Shown one piece after another: positions 9,454 through 17,950 of a DNA stretch of 64,000 nt. The DNA is from Pseudovibrio exalbescens DSM 16456 (GTDB lineage: Bacteria > Pseudomonadota > Alphaproteobacteria > Rhizobiales > Stappiaceae). Location: assembly GCF_000422785.1 (NCBI RefSeq), contig NZ_AUGS01000008.1, positions 1-64,000 of the forward strand, written 5' to 3'. The notes under the pieces were generated by a model, which saw only the letters and a program-made list of their open reading frames with translations, was not told the DNA's origin and searched no databases. Position 1 is the stretch's first letter; each line of letters opens with the position of its first letter. The position numbers and the translations under genes are program-made.

Positions 9454-10310
9454 GCGATTACGTCACCCTATTCGAGATGGGGCCACGCGACGGGCTGCAA
9501 AATGAAAAGACCCTCATCAGCACCCCTGCGAAGATCGAGCTGATCGACAGGTTATCCGACTGTGGCTTCACAAAAATTGAAGCAACGAGCTTCGTCTCCC
9601 CCAAATGGGTGCCGCAAATGGCGGACGCAACAGAAGTGCTTGCCGGTATTACCCGAAAACCGGGTGTAAAATACACAGCGCTTACGCCCAACCTGAAAGG
9701 ATATGAACGCGCAGTAGCCGCCAAGGCAGACGAAGTCGCCATTTTCGGTTCTGCCTCTGAAGGCTTTTCGCAGGCCAATATCAATTGCTCGATTGAAGAA
9801 AGTTTAGCCCGATTTGCCCCCCTTGTAGACCGGGCAAGGACAGAGGGCCTACCGGTGCGCGGCTATGTGTCTTGCGTCGTCCGGTGCCCTTATGATGGAG
9901 ATACGAACCCGGCAAAAGTAGCCGAGGTTATCGCCCAGCTATTGGAAATGGGCTGCTATGAAGTCTCGCTGGGCGACACCATTGGCGCAGGAACACCGGA
10001 AACCATCCGCGCCATGCTCGCAGCGTCGCTGAAGGTCGCGCCTGCGTCACGCTTGGCCGGTCATTATCACGATACCGGAGACAAGGCGATTGCCAACATA
10101 GAAGCAAGCCTGGACCTGGGGCTGAGGACGTTCGATACCGCCATTGGAGGGCTGGGCGGGTGTCCTTACGCACCCGGCGCTAAGGGCAACGTGAGTACCA
10201 TTGCCGTAGCTGAGCGCCTGCATGCGCTAGGTTTTGACACCGGGTTGGATATGGAAAAGTGCCGCGCCGCCCAAGCATTCATTACGGAACTGAAGGAGGG
10301 CGCACAATGA
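9450..10310 (+). CDS. liuE: Hydroxymethylglutaryl-CoA lyase
   Basis: A 286-residue DRE-TIM metallolyase that cleaves 3-hydroxy-3-methylglutaryl-CoA into acetyl-CoA and acetoacetate, the last leucine-degradation step. It has the N-terminal metal/active-site segment FEMGPRDGLQNE, the metal-binding LAGHYHDTGDKA, and the HMG-CoA-lyase-specific cysteine loop GGLGGCPYAPGAKGN. Its start overlaps the acyl-CoA synthetase stop by four bases (ATGA), and its stop overlaps the next start, as expected of a tightly coupled operon. Confidence 0.95.
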   Translation: MSDYVTLFEMGPRDGLQNEKTLISTPAKIELIDRLSDCGFTKIEATSFVSPKWVPQMADATEVLAGITRKPGVKYTALTPNLKGYERAVAAKADEVAIFGSASEGFSQANINCSIEESLARFAPLVDRARTEGLPVRGYVSCVVRCPYDGDTNPAKVAEVIAQLLEMGCYEVSLGDTIGAGTPETIRAMLAASLKVAPASRLAGHYHDTGDKAIANIEASLDLGLRTFDTAIGGLGGCPYAPGAKGNVSTIAVAERLHALGFDTGLDMEKCRAAQAFITELKEGAQ

Positions 10311-11092
10311 CATATGCCACGCTCGACATTGAACGGTCCGACAGCGGCATCACCACCCTTTGGCTCGCCCGCGAGGACAAGCACAACGCCATGAGCGCCC
10401 AGATGATGGACGAGTTGGTGCGCACCGCAGATGAGCTGGATGAAGACGACAGCACACGCGTTGTCATTCTGGCCGCCAAGGGCAAGACTTTTTGCGCTGG
10501 CGGCGACCTGACATGGATGCAGGCACAGGCAGACAAGGACCGCACGGGCAAAATTGAAGAAGCCCGTCGCCTTGCCGACATGTTGAAGCGGCTGGATTCG
10601 CTCAAAAAACCGCTTATTGCCCGTGTTCAGGGGCCCGCCTATGGCGGCGGCGTCGGCCTTATGAGTGTTTGCGACCTGGTCGTTGCTGCCCAGGGCACAA
10701 AATTCTCCCTGACGGAGACCCGTCTTGGCCTGATACCCGCAACCATTGGCCCGTACGTTGTGCGCCGCATGGGCGAAGGGAATGCCCGGCAGGTCTTCAT
10801 GAATGCCAAAGCCTTCGGACCGGAACGCGCCCAGTCTCTCGGGCTGGTTTCGCTGGTCGCTCCAGTCGAGGATCTGGATGCCATTGTTCAGGAGGAGGCT
10901 CGAAGCTATCTAAACTGCGCTCCGGGTGCGGTGGCGGACGCCAAGGCACTGGCTTGTGCGTTGGCACGGATGCCATCAAGTACGCAGATCGAATACACGA
11001 TTGGAAAACTGGCGGACCGCTGGGAGACACAAGAGGCCCAAGATGGCATCCGCGCCTTTTTTGCCAAAGAAACACCTGCCTGGCGCAAATAA
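10307..11092 (+). CDS. liuC: Methylglutaconyl-CoA hydratase (enoyl-CoA hydratase family)
   Basis: A 261-residue crotonase-fold enzyme. The oxyanion-hole segments are KGKTFCAGGDLTWMQ and GPAYGGGVGLMSVCDLVVA. In this operon the expected reaction is hydration of 3-methylglutaconyl-CoA to HMG-CoA, between the carboxylase and the lyase. The start at 10307 overlaps liuE by four bases and has GAAGGAGG just upstream. An in-frame start at 10259 is rejected because it lies inside liuE and adds residues not seen in the family. The specific substrate is assigned from context. Confidence 0.9.
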   Translation: MTYATLDIERSDSGITTLWLAREDKHNAMSAQMMDELVRTADELDEDDSTRVVILAAKGKTFCAGGDLTWMQAQADKDRTGKIEEARRLADMLKRLDSLKKPLIARVQGPAYGGGVGLMSVCDLVVAAQGTKFSLTETRLGLIPATIGPYVVRRMGEGNARQVFMNAKAFGPERAQSLGLVSLVAPVEDLDAIVQEEARSYLNCAPGAVADAKALACALARMPSSTQIEYTIGKLADRWETQEAQDGIRAFFAKETPAWRK

Positions 11093-11098
11093 CGTCGC

Positions 11099-11121
11099 GG
11101 CGGCACAACGCCGCCCTTTGG
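11099..11121 (+). terminator. Possible liu operon terminator
   Basis: Hairpin GGCGGC-ACAAC-GCCGCC, seven bases after the last liu gene. The following CTTTGG is a weak U-tract, so termination may be incomplete. Confidence 0.45.
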
Positions 11122-11200
11122 ACAACGCGGAAAACCGGCAATTTCACTTTACTTGACTGGCGGCTCTGGTAGACACCAGCGGACCGCCAGCGAGTGAAGA

Positions 11201-12490
11201 ATGCCTGCATCTTTTCTGAAATTTTCAGTTTCCGACAAGGACCACACCCTGTTTTTCGTAGGGTGTACGGCCTTGTTGCACGCAATTGGCGCCGGCCTCA
11301 TTATTCCCGTGACCCCTCATCTTGTCTCGGAACTGACGGGCACCGGCATTGCGGGCGCTGCTATGTGGGGCGGTTTCATTGCGGCGGTTTATGCCATAAT
11401 GCAGTTTTTATGCAGCGCAACAGTAGGCGCGCTATCGGACCGGTTTGGCCGCCGCCCTGTTCTGCTGGTATCGCTTGCCGTCCTCGTCGTCGATTATCTC
11501 ATCATGACCTTTGCCAACAGCATCTGGTTGCTGTTCGCCGGCCGGCTGATTGCAGGCGCAGCCAGTGCGACCTACGCCACCTCGTATGCTGCGGTTGCCG
11601 ACATTTCCGGGCGCAATAAACGCAGCACCCGGTTTGGCATGATCGGGGCCTGCATTGGGCTCGGCTTCGTTCTTGGACCCGCGGTCGGTGGTTTGCTGGG
11701 CGAGTTGGGTATTCGCGTACCCTTTTATGCAGCTGCCGTATTGCTCGCCGTGACCCTGACCTACGGCCTGTTCTACATGCCCGAAACGCTCCGCGAAGAA
11801 AAACGACGCCCATTTGAATGGCGCAAGGCCAACCCCGTAGGTGCCGCTCTCTACTTCATGCAGTTTGAAACGCTGCGCCGCTTCTTCCTCGCCTTGTTCC
11901 TGTTTGAAATGGCCAATTTCGTTTACGCTGCAATCTGGCCTTACTACACCTTTGAAGCGCTGAAGTGGACAAGTACCCAGGTCGGCCTGTCCCTCGCCGT
12001 TGTTGGCCTTGGGTTTTCCGGCGTCAAAGGGGGCCTGATCCGCTGGATCATACCGCGACACGGGGAAGAGCGAACCGCCCTGATCGGCTTTGCGTTCTCC
12101 GTGGTGGCGTTGCTGGGTTTTGCTGTTGCTCCCAACACGTGGGTGGTGATTGCACTCCTGCCATTGTCGGCGCTGGGTGCCATGATCGTACCCGCACTAA
12201 CGGGATTGATCAGCCACTCGGTCACCAGCGATCGACAAGGCGAGTTGCAGGGCGCCTTCGCCAGCATCATCGGTTTGACCGCTGTGCTCTCAACGCTGCT
12301 GATGACACAAGTGTTTGCGCTGGCCACCAGCACACCCGACCGCTTTTACTTCCCGGGAGCCCCGTTCCTGTTGGCTGCAGTGTTCATGACCACGGCAGTC
12401 TGGCCGTTTTTGCGGGCCATCAGGCAGCAGCGGCCAACTCTAGAGGTCAGCCGCCGCCTGATGCAATATACGGCAATGCGTGGCAACTAG
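11201..12490 (+). CDS. MFS transporter, TetA-like drug/metabolite exporter
   Basis: A 429-residue major facilitator with about 12 predicted membrane helices. The MFS loop 2-3 motif is present as GALSDRFGRRPVLL, followed by the antiporter-type motif around GPAVGGLLGELG. The overall pattern (IPVTPHLVSELTG near the N terminus, a central basic loop REEKRRPFEW) resembles the TetA group of proton-driven exporters. The substrate is unknown, and tetracycline resistance should not be assumed. It ends convergently with the cysteine hydrolase gene: one CTAG (12487-12490) gives the stop codon for both strands. Confidence 0.85.
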   Translation: MPASFLKFSVSDKDHTLFFVGCTALLHAIGAGLIIPVTPHLVSELTGTGIAGAAMWGGFIAAVYAIMQFLCSATVGALSDRFGRRPVLLVSLAVLVVDYLIMTFANSIWLLFAGRLIAGAASATYATSYAAVADISGRNKRSTRFGMIGACIGLGFVLGPAVGGLLGELGIRVPFYAAAVLLAVTLTYGLFYMPETLREEKRRPFEWRKANPVGAALYFMQFETLRRFFLALFLFEMANFVYAAIWPYYTFEALKWTSTQVGLSLAVVGLGFSGVKGGLIRWIIPRHGEERTALIGFAFSVVALLGFAVAPNTWVVIALLPLSALGAMIVPALTGLISHSVTSDRQGELQGAFASIIGLTAVLSTLLMTQVFALATSTPDRFYFPGAPFLLAAVFMTTAVWPFLRAIRQQRPTLEVSRRLMQYTAMRGN

Positions 12491-13035
12491 GTTGCCAGGT
12501 AGTCGTCCGCGCACAAAATGGTAGCGAAGGCAAAGCCGAGGGCTGCCATGAACGATGCCTGGACTGCCTGGGCCGGGACCACGTTACCATTGATCTCAAG
12601 ATCCCGTGTTGCGCACGCATCATGCACAACGGTGACCTTGTAACCCATATCGAAAGCGGCACGCACCGTGGAGTCGATACAGTTCTGTGTCATTGCGCCC
12701 ACAACAACAATCTCTGTAACCCCTGCGGCGTCTAGAACCTCCTTGAGGTTGGTATCACGGAAGGAGTTCGCCTTTGTCTTTTGCACCACGACTTCACCGG
12801 CCACGGGCTTGCAATCCTCATGCATCTCAACGCCTTCGGTTCCCTTGTTGAAGAAAGGGGCACCACCAGCTTCAACGACATGCTGGATGTGAACCACGGT
12901 TTCACCTGCAGCGCGGGCCTTTTCGAGAAGTCTTGAAACGTTTGCAGCGGCGGCTTCCATGCCAACCAGCTCCCAGGCTCCACCCGGGAAATAGTCATTT
13001 TGCACGTCGACAACGACAAGGGCTTTACGGCTCAT
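12487..13035 (-). CDS. Isochorismatase-family cysteine hydrolase
   Basis: A 182-residue alpha/beta hydrolase of the isochorismatase/nicotinamidase superfamily. The catalytic triad is visible: Asp10 (VVVDVQNDYF), Lys88 (KTKANSF) and Cys119 (GAMTQNCIDST). Members hydrolyse amides or vinyl ethers; the substrate cannot be assigned. It is divergent from a GlxA-type AraC regulator 103 bases away, a common pairing in which the regulator controls the hydrolase. Its 3' end overlaps the MFS gene by four bases. Confidence 0.88.
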   Translation of the reverse strand: MSRKALVVVDVQNDYFPGGAWELVGMEAAAANVSRLLEKARAAGETVVHIQHVVEAGGAPFFNKGTEGVEMHEDCKPVAGEVVVQKTKANSFRDTNLKEVLDAAGVTEIVVVGAMTQNCIDSTVRAAFDMGYKVTVVHDACATRDLEINGNVVPAQAVQASFMAALGFAFATILCADDYLAT

Positions 13036-13138
13036 GATCGGATCCTTTGTTCGTGAAGAATAAGATCACGACACTGTATGAGGCGATGAGGCTTTGAAGA
13101 CTTGGCAAATTCGACATTTTTCAGGCTATAACTGACAA

Positions 13139-14107
13139 ATGGAACCCGTTTTGCCCCAGCACAACATCGCACTCCTGAACTATCCGGGAGCGCAACTTGC
13201 TGCTCTTTATGGACTGAAGGACATGTTTGAGGTCGCCAACCGACTTGCGGAAGGCCAAACCAACAGTGTTTTGAAGCCCCACATCGTCGATCTTTTCGAG
13301 GACACTGCAACTCATCTGCATGATCTGCCCACTTGCGCAGCGCTGATAGCCCCACCCAGTTTGAGCGCAGAAAAGCACACCGGACAGGGCGCCGTCCATC
13401 ATTGGATCAAAACCCAACATCAAAAAGGGGCGCTGATATGCTCAGCTTGCGCCGGCGCTTATTTGCTTGCGGCCACCGGACTGCTGAATGGACGCACTGC
13501 AACCACCCACTGGGCACTGAAACAGGAATTTTCTGAAACCTATCCCAGCGTTCAACTCAATACTGATCAGTTGATCGTCGATGAGGGGGACATCATAACG
13601 GCGGGTGGAGTCATGGCTTGGACAGATCTGGGCTTGCGCGTAGTTGAGCGATTTCTGGGGCCGGCCATCATGCTGGATCTTGCCCACCAGCTCTTGATCG
13701 AGCCGGGCCGATGTGAGCAACGGCTTTTCAGCGCTTTTCGGCCGGAGCTTCACCACGGTGACGCAACCATTCTCAAAGTGCAACACTGGCTGCAAACGAC
13801 TTTCACCACGCGCGTAACCGTGAAAGGCATGGCAGAGCACGCCGGATTGACGAGCCGCACGTTTCTGCGCCGTTTCTACCGTGCAACCGGCCTCAACCCG
13901 AAGGCTTATTTACAATTGTTAAGGGTTGAAAAGGCTCGGCGCCAACTGGAGCTGACCCCCAAGCCAGTCAACGAGATCGCCTGGGCTGTAGGTTACGAAG
14001 ACCCCACGGCCTTCCGCAGGATCTTCTTGAGAATTGTGGGCCTGCCTCCCGGCGAGTATCGCAAAAGGTTCTCAGTGGAAGCAGCGCGCCAAGCACTGGA
14101 ACGCTAG
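13139..14107 (+). CDS. GlxA-family transcriptional regulator (DJ-1/PfpI + AraC domains)
   Basis: A 322-residue regulator. The N-terminal DJ-1/PfpI-like domain (to about residue 190) has the nucleophile-elbow region ICSACAGAYLLAATGLLNGR followed by ATTHW, typical of GlxA/FtrA proteins. A C-terminal AraC helix-turn-helix pair follows (MAEHAGLTSRTFLRRFYRATG and the second helix EIAWAVGYEDPTAFRR). The amidase-like domain is thought to sense small molecules rather than catalyse. The divergent cysteine hydrolase is the natural target candidate. The start is the ATG at 13139, with a very short leader and no strong Shine-Dalgarno. Confidence 0.88.
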   Translation: MEPVLPQHNIALLNYPGAQLAALYGLKDMFEVANRLAEGQTNSVLKPHIVDLFEDTATHLHDLPTCAALIAPPSLSAEKHTGQGAVHHWIKTQHQKGALICSACAGAYLLAATGLLNGRTATTHWALKQEFSETYPSVQLNTDQLIVDEGDIITAGGVMAWTDLGLRVVERFLGPAIMLDLAHQLLIEPGRCEQRLFSAFRPELHHGDATILKVQHWLQTTFTTRVTVKGMAEHAGLTSRTFLRRFYRATGLNPKAYLQLLRVEKARRQLELTPKPVNEIAWAVGYEDPTAFRRIFLRIVGLPPGEYRKRFSVEAARQALER

Positions 14108-14418
14108 CCGCGCATCAGGCCGCGCCGGGCTTCGTTCTCAACGGATTTACGCAATTGAAGATCGGAAATGGCCTTCCGCAATTCTGTCCGTTCATCCTCA
14201 TCCGTGGCTACTTTCAGTTTTGCCTGAAGGTCCTTTATAGCCGCATCTATGTCGCCGCCTTCTGTGTTGCGCATGGCACGCACGCTGAGCGCCTCGGTCG
14301 TTGAGACTTGACGCAGCCCGTAACGGCGCGGCAACGGTTTGCCTGAACCGGCGATGTCTTTGAGATCGCCTTGTGACTGGGCCCGCCGCATTTGGCGTTC
14401 AATAAGACGATCGAACAT
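14104..14418 (-). CDS. DUF1992 (DnaJ-homologue subfamily C28 conserved domain) protein
   Basis: A 104-residue soluble, charged protein. Its start, FDRLIERQMRRAQSQGDLKDIAGSGKPL split by charged residues, matches the DUF1992 pattern (ERQ-hR-AQ-G---l-G-GKPL) found fused to J domains in eukaryotes and standing alone in bacteria. No enzymatic function is known. The C-terminal third is a charged helix. It overlaps the end of the GlxA gene by four bases, convergently. Confidence 0.75.
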   Translation of the reverse strand: MFDRLIERQMRRAQSQGDLKDIAGSGKPLPRRYGLRQVSTTEALSVRAMRNTEGGDIDAAIKDLQAKLKVATDEDERTELRKAISDLQLRKSVENEARRGLMRG

Positions 14419-14549
14419 GAAATGGCTCCTTTCGAGCAGAAGTCGTCGTGTTACAGATAGAAAAATAGGAAGCGTTCATGTCGGGTTTAAGGCATTGGGA
14501 CGAGGTGTCGCGGCAGATTCAGATGCTTGTGCAGAAAACACCTTCACCC

Positions 14550-15473
14550 TCAAAAGTGAAAGGGCTCAACAAGCACTCTGCCACCCAGTGCAAACGCATC
14601 GACGACATGAACAAGAGGCGACAAATCCATGTCGCTGCGCCCCGCCGTTACCAACTCTGACAGGCGTCGATACAACCTTGGATACTCCTCGTTCAGTCCA
14701 TCATCGACCAAAGTGCCATCCACATACATCTTGGATCCACCATCTGTCAGGCACAGGTGCCCATCAGTTGTTTCCACGTCGATCGTCCACTGTTGCGGCC
14801 CCTCTTGGCGCCAGTCAAAGTCAGCACGAACGTCCGCGCCACCGCCATGATGGAACGCTACCGTTGCCGCTATCGGAGCCTGACGGTTTTTCGGGAACAA
14901 CAATGTGGCTTCCTTGACATGCACCGGATCGGGAAGGATTTCCGTCATGATGGAGACTGCATTAATGCCCGGATCAAAAACACCCATTCCTCCGGGCTCG
15001 AAAATCCAATGCTGTCCCGGATGCCAGCGGCGCACGTCCTCATTCCAGGCAATGCGTAGCGATACCAGCGTTTTGTCTTCCAGCCACGCGCGCGCCGCAG
15101 GCACACACCAAGCAAACCGCGAATGCCAGGAAGCGAACAAGCCAACGCCTTTCTCTGTCGCTAAACGCTGCAACTGAAGACAGGCGGCAAGACTGTGCGC
15201 CGGAGGCTTTTCCAACATCACGTGCCGGCCTGCATTGAGCGCCTTGACAGCAACATCAAAGCGCGGTCGCGGCGGCATGGCGAGCGAGAGTGTGGAGATG
15301 TCCGGCCGTGCAGCAAGCAAGGCTTCAATGGTGGGATACGTGTCAACACCGTCCAACGCTGTTGACCGACTGACCACAGCGGCCAGTTCCCATTCTTTTG
15401 CACCGTGAATGGCAGGGATGTGCTGATCGCGGGCAATTTTTCCAATGCCGACCAGCGCTATTTTTTCCGCCAT
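14550..15473 (-). CDS. L-arabinose/D-galactose 1-dehydrogenase-like Gfo/Idh/MocA oxidoreductase
   Basis: A 307-residue NAD(P)-dependent sugar dehydrogenase. The Rossmann start ALVGIGKIARDQHIPAI, the catalytic region LEKPPAHSL, and downstream EDVRRWHPGQHW and GVFDPGINAVSI closely follow the known Azospirillum L-arabinose 1-dehydrogenase and pseudomonad D-galactose dehydrogenases, and the length is the same. It oxidises the sugar at C1 to the lactone. In the non-phosphorylative arabinose route the end intermediate is alpha-ketoglutarate semialdehyde, the substrate of the dehydrogenase at 25577-27142. The lactonase and dehydratases are not in this window. It lies 170 bases downstream of the hydroxyproline epimerase and may be a separate unit. 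Confidence 0.8.
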   Translation of the reverse strand: MAEKIALVGIGKIARDQHIPAIHGAKEWELAAVVSRSTALDGVDTYPTIEALLAARPDISTLSLAMPPRPRFDVAVKALNAGRHVMLEKPPAHSLAACLQLQRLATEKGVGLFASWHSRFAWCVPAARAWLEDKTLVSLRIAWNEDVRRWHPGQHWIFEPGGMGVFDPGINAVSIMTEILPDPVHVKEATLLFPKNRQAPIAATVAFHHGGGADVRADFDWRQEGPQQWTIDVETTDGHLCLTDGGSKMYVDGTLVDDGLNEEYPRLYRRLSELVTAGRSDMDLSPLVHVVDAFALGGRVLVEPFHF

Positions 15474-15642
15474 AGCCGATGCCTTTTCCGTTTACAAGGT
15501 CTACAAACGTACCGGCCGTGTGGCAGGCATGCCAGAAAAACAGCTAGCCTGCCTCACTTTATCAAGAAGAACATACCAACTCGGTTGATCTTGGTCTTGG
15601 CGCTGTCGACAAACGCGACACAATGGCGAATGCCCCCTTTGA

Positions 15643-16686
15643 CTAACGTGGTTCATCGGGTCTAGGGAAATGAATAACCCGCTCGCCCGCCAGCTGGAAA
15701 CCGGTCATGTACGGATCACGGCTATCAAGAAAGAGGGTGTTATATCCCGTCTTGCGTGCCCACCCTTCAATCGCCGGCACGATGGCTGTTTGTGAACCCA
15801 CAGAAACCTCCTGCATTACCGTTCCAACAAACAGGGAACCGATAATGGATTCATGGGTAAAGGTATCACCCGGAGACAGCCTGCCCTTGGCATGCAAATG
15901 AGCCATTCGGGCTGAAGTGCCCGTGCCACATGGGCTCCGGTCCAGGGCCATGTCTCCATAAAAAACGGCGTTTCGAGCATCTGCCCCAGAAACGGTGGGC
16001 GTTCCGGTCCATTGGATGTGGCTTATGCCCGCGATCCGTGGGTCTTCTGGATGAACCATCTCGTACTTGGCATTGAGTGCAGAACGAAGACGCGGGCTCC
16101 ATTCCAGCAACTGGCTGGGCGAAACATGATCCAGACCGGGATAAACGTCCTGGACCTCCACGATGGCATAGAAGTTCCCACCATAAGCCACATCCACTGA
16201 CACTTCACCCAGCCCAGGAACATCAGCCCATAGCCCCTCGGCGGCAAGAAAACTGGGCACATTGGTCAAGCGCACACTTTCGACATACCCGCCATCCCAG
16301 CTGTATTCTGCAAGAACAACACCTGCCGGCGTATCCAGTCGCAACCGCCCTTCTTCCTGAGGTTGGATCAACCCTTCTTCCAGAGCCATGGTCACCGCCC
16401 CAATGGTGCCGTGACCGCACATGGGCAAGCACCCAGAGGTCTCAATGTAAAGCAACGCCGCATCGCAATCCGCCCGTGTAGGCTCCAGCAAAAGCGCGCC
16501 AGACATCATGTCATGGCCGCGCGGCTCGAACATGAGACCCGTGCGTATCCAGTCATACTGTTTGAGAAAGTGTGCGCGCCGTTCCAGCATGTCCGTGCCA
16601 TTCAAACGGGGCGCGCCACCCACAACGAGCCGCACTGGATTGCCACAAGTGTGTCCATCTACACAAAAGAAGCTTTTGGATGCCAT
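15643..16686 (-). CDS. 4-hydroxyproline 2-epimerase (proline racemase family)
   Basis: A 347-residue proline-racemase-fold enzyme with both catalytic cysteines: Cys90 in LPMCGHGT and Cys253 in DRSPCGTGTSAR. Two cysteines indicate an epimerase or racemase rather than the Cys/Thr trans-3-hydroxyproline dehydratases. Together with the adjacent D-amino-acid oxidase and dihydrodipicolinate-synthase-like deaminase, this supports conversion of trans-4-hydroxy-L-proline to cis-4-hydroxy-D-proline. It is the third gene of a three-gene operon, 21 bases after the oxidase, with GGAGGGAAA before the ATG. Confidence 0.88.
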   Translation of the reverse strand: MASKSFFCVDGHTCGNPVRLVVGGAPRLNGTDMLERRAHFLKQYDWIRTGLMFEPRGHDMMSGALLLEPTRADCDAALLYIETSGCLPMCGHGTIGAVTMALEEGLIQPQEEGRLRLDTPAGVVLAEYSWDGGYVESVRLTNVPSFLAAEGLWADVPGLGEVSVDVAYGGNFYAIVEVQDVYPGLDHVSPSQLLEWSPRLRSALNAKYEMVHPEDPRIAGISHIQWTGTPTVSGADARNAVFYGDMALDRSPCGTGTSARMAHLHAKGRLSPGDTFTHESIIGSLFVGTVMQEVSVGSQTAIVPAIEGWARKTGYNTLFLDSRDPYMTGFQLAGERVIHFPRPDEPR

Positions 16687-16707
16687 TTTCCCTCCCCAGA
16701 GCCGGAT

Positions 16708-17946
16708 CTAAAACCGCTGCGCCCGATATGGTTCCAAAGACAGAGGTGTGTGCTCCCCGGCTACCAACGCACCAATCAGTTCGGCAGTGATCGCTGCTTG
16801 GGTCAAGCCATGATGCCCATGACCGAACGCGTATGTAATCCGATCACTGGCGCTTGATCTGCCAATCACGGGAAGCGTGTCCGGCAATGACGGGCGAAAG
16901 CCCATCCACTGTGTGCCTCCCTGTGTTTGCAGGTCAGGTACAATGTGGCGGGCACGGGTGAGCAACGCGTGCGCCCGTTTCCAGTTTGGTGGCAAGCCCA
17001 ATCCGCCAAATTCGACCGCCCCGCCAACGCGCAAGCCAGTGGCCAGTTGCGACAGAACAAAGCCATAGCCCGGCAGTATAACCGTATGACTAAGATCAAC
17101 ACCCGATTCCGGCAAGGTTGTATTGTAGCCACGCTCTGTATCCAGCGGCACCGGATCTCCCAGTTGGGCTGTCAAAGTGCGAGACCAAGCGCCAGCAGCG
17201 ATCACCACATGATCACTTTCAACGGGAGCTGCTTCATCATCAAAGGTAATGGACGCGCCGTAGTCCGACGGGCTGACCGCTCGAACAGATGACCGGCGGA
17301 TTGTGCCGCCCTGCCCTTCAAAAAAGCTGGCAAGATCGGTGCAAAGCTCAAACGGTTCGTCCACGCTACACCATCCAGGTATGCGCGCTCCACCGACAAC
17401 ACAGGCTCCCAGATCGGGCTCCAGTTCGCGAAGTTGATCTCCATCAAGCTCTTCAACGTCAATGCCGAAATCCCGCTGCTCCTGCCATCCACTGCGCGCC
17501 CGCGCCAGTTGTCCTGCGTCGTCAAACACATCCAGACACCCCGTGTAGCGAACCCGATGAGCCGTCCCGGTTCGCTGCCACAAACGTTGCCACGCAGGCA
17601 AGGCTGCCCCATTGAGCGCGGCTTTCGCCGTCGTGCTCGCTTTGACACGTGTGGGCAGAGACGCGAGACAGAACCGCGCCATCCATGGCAGGACCTTCAA
17701 GGCATATGCTGGCCGAACCGAAAGTGGCCCCAAGGGGTCAAACAGCCAACCCGGCACATCGCGCCAGATCCCCGGCGATGCGAGCGGCGCCACATCTGTC
17801 CACGCAATAGACGCCGCATTGCCACGCGAAGCCCCCTCCCCGGGGCCCGCGCGATCAATCACCGTAACCTTGTGTCCTTCGTCTTGCAGTCGAATGGCCG
17901 TTGCAAGTCCGACAATGCCGGCACCAATAACGTGGACATGGCTCAT
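16708..17946 (-). CDS. FAD-dependent D-amino-acid (D-hydroxyproline) dehydrogenase
   Basis: A 412-residue DadA-like flavoprotein. The dinucleotide fold is at the N terminus (VHVIGAGIVGLATAIRLQDEG), and the C-terminal FAD contact is YAFGHGHHGLTQA. In context it oxidises cis-4-hydroxy-D-proline to the pyrroline-4-hydroxy-2-carboxylate used by the neighbouring deaminase. The start chosen (17946, MSHVHVIG) lies four bases after the deaminase stop, with GGAG upstream. An in-frame upstream start at 17982 would overlap that gene and is rejected. Substrate preference is inferred from the operon. Confidence 0.85.
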   Translation of the reverse strand: MSHVHVIGAGIVGLATAIRLQDEGHKVTVIDRAGPGEGASRGNAASIAWTDVAPLASPGIWRDVPGWLFDPLGPLSVRPAYALKVLPWMARFCLASLPTRVKASTTAKAALNGAALPAWQRLWQRTGTAHRVRYTGCLDVFDDAGQLARARSGWQEQRDFGIDVEELDGDQLRELEPDLGACVVGGARIPGWCSVDEPFELCTDLASFFEGQGGTIRRSSVRAVSPSDYGASITFDDEAAPVESDHVVIAAGAWSRTLTAQLGDPVPLDTERGYNTTLPESGVDLSHTVILPGYGFVLSQLATGLRVGGAVEFGGLGLPPNWKRAHALLTRARHIVPDLQTQGGTQWMGFRPSLPDTLPVIGRSSASDRITYAFGHGHHGLTQAAITAELIGALVAGEHTPLSLEPYRAQRF

Positions 17947-17950
17947 GCGC

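Noticed and set aside
11201-12490. Tetracycline-resistance gene
   Set aside because: Only the general TetA-like MFS pattern is visible; drug specificity cannot be read from the sequence, and no TetR repressor is adjacent.
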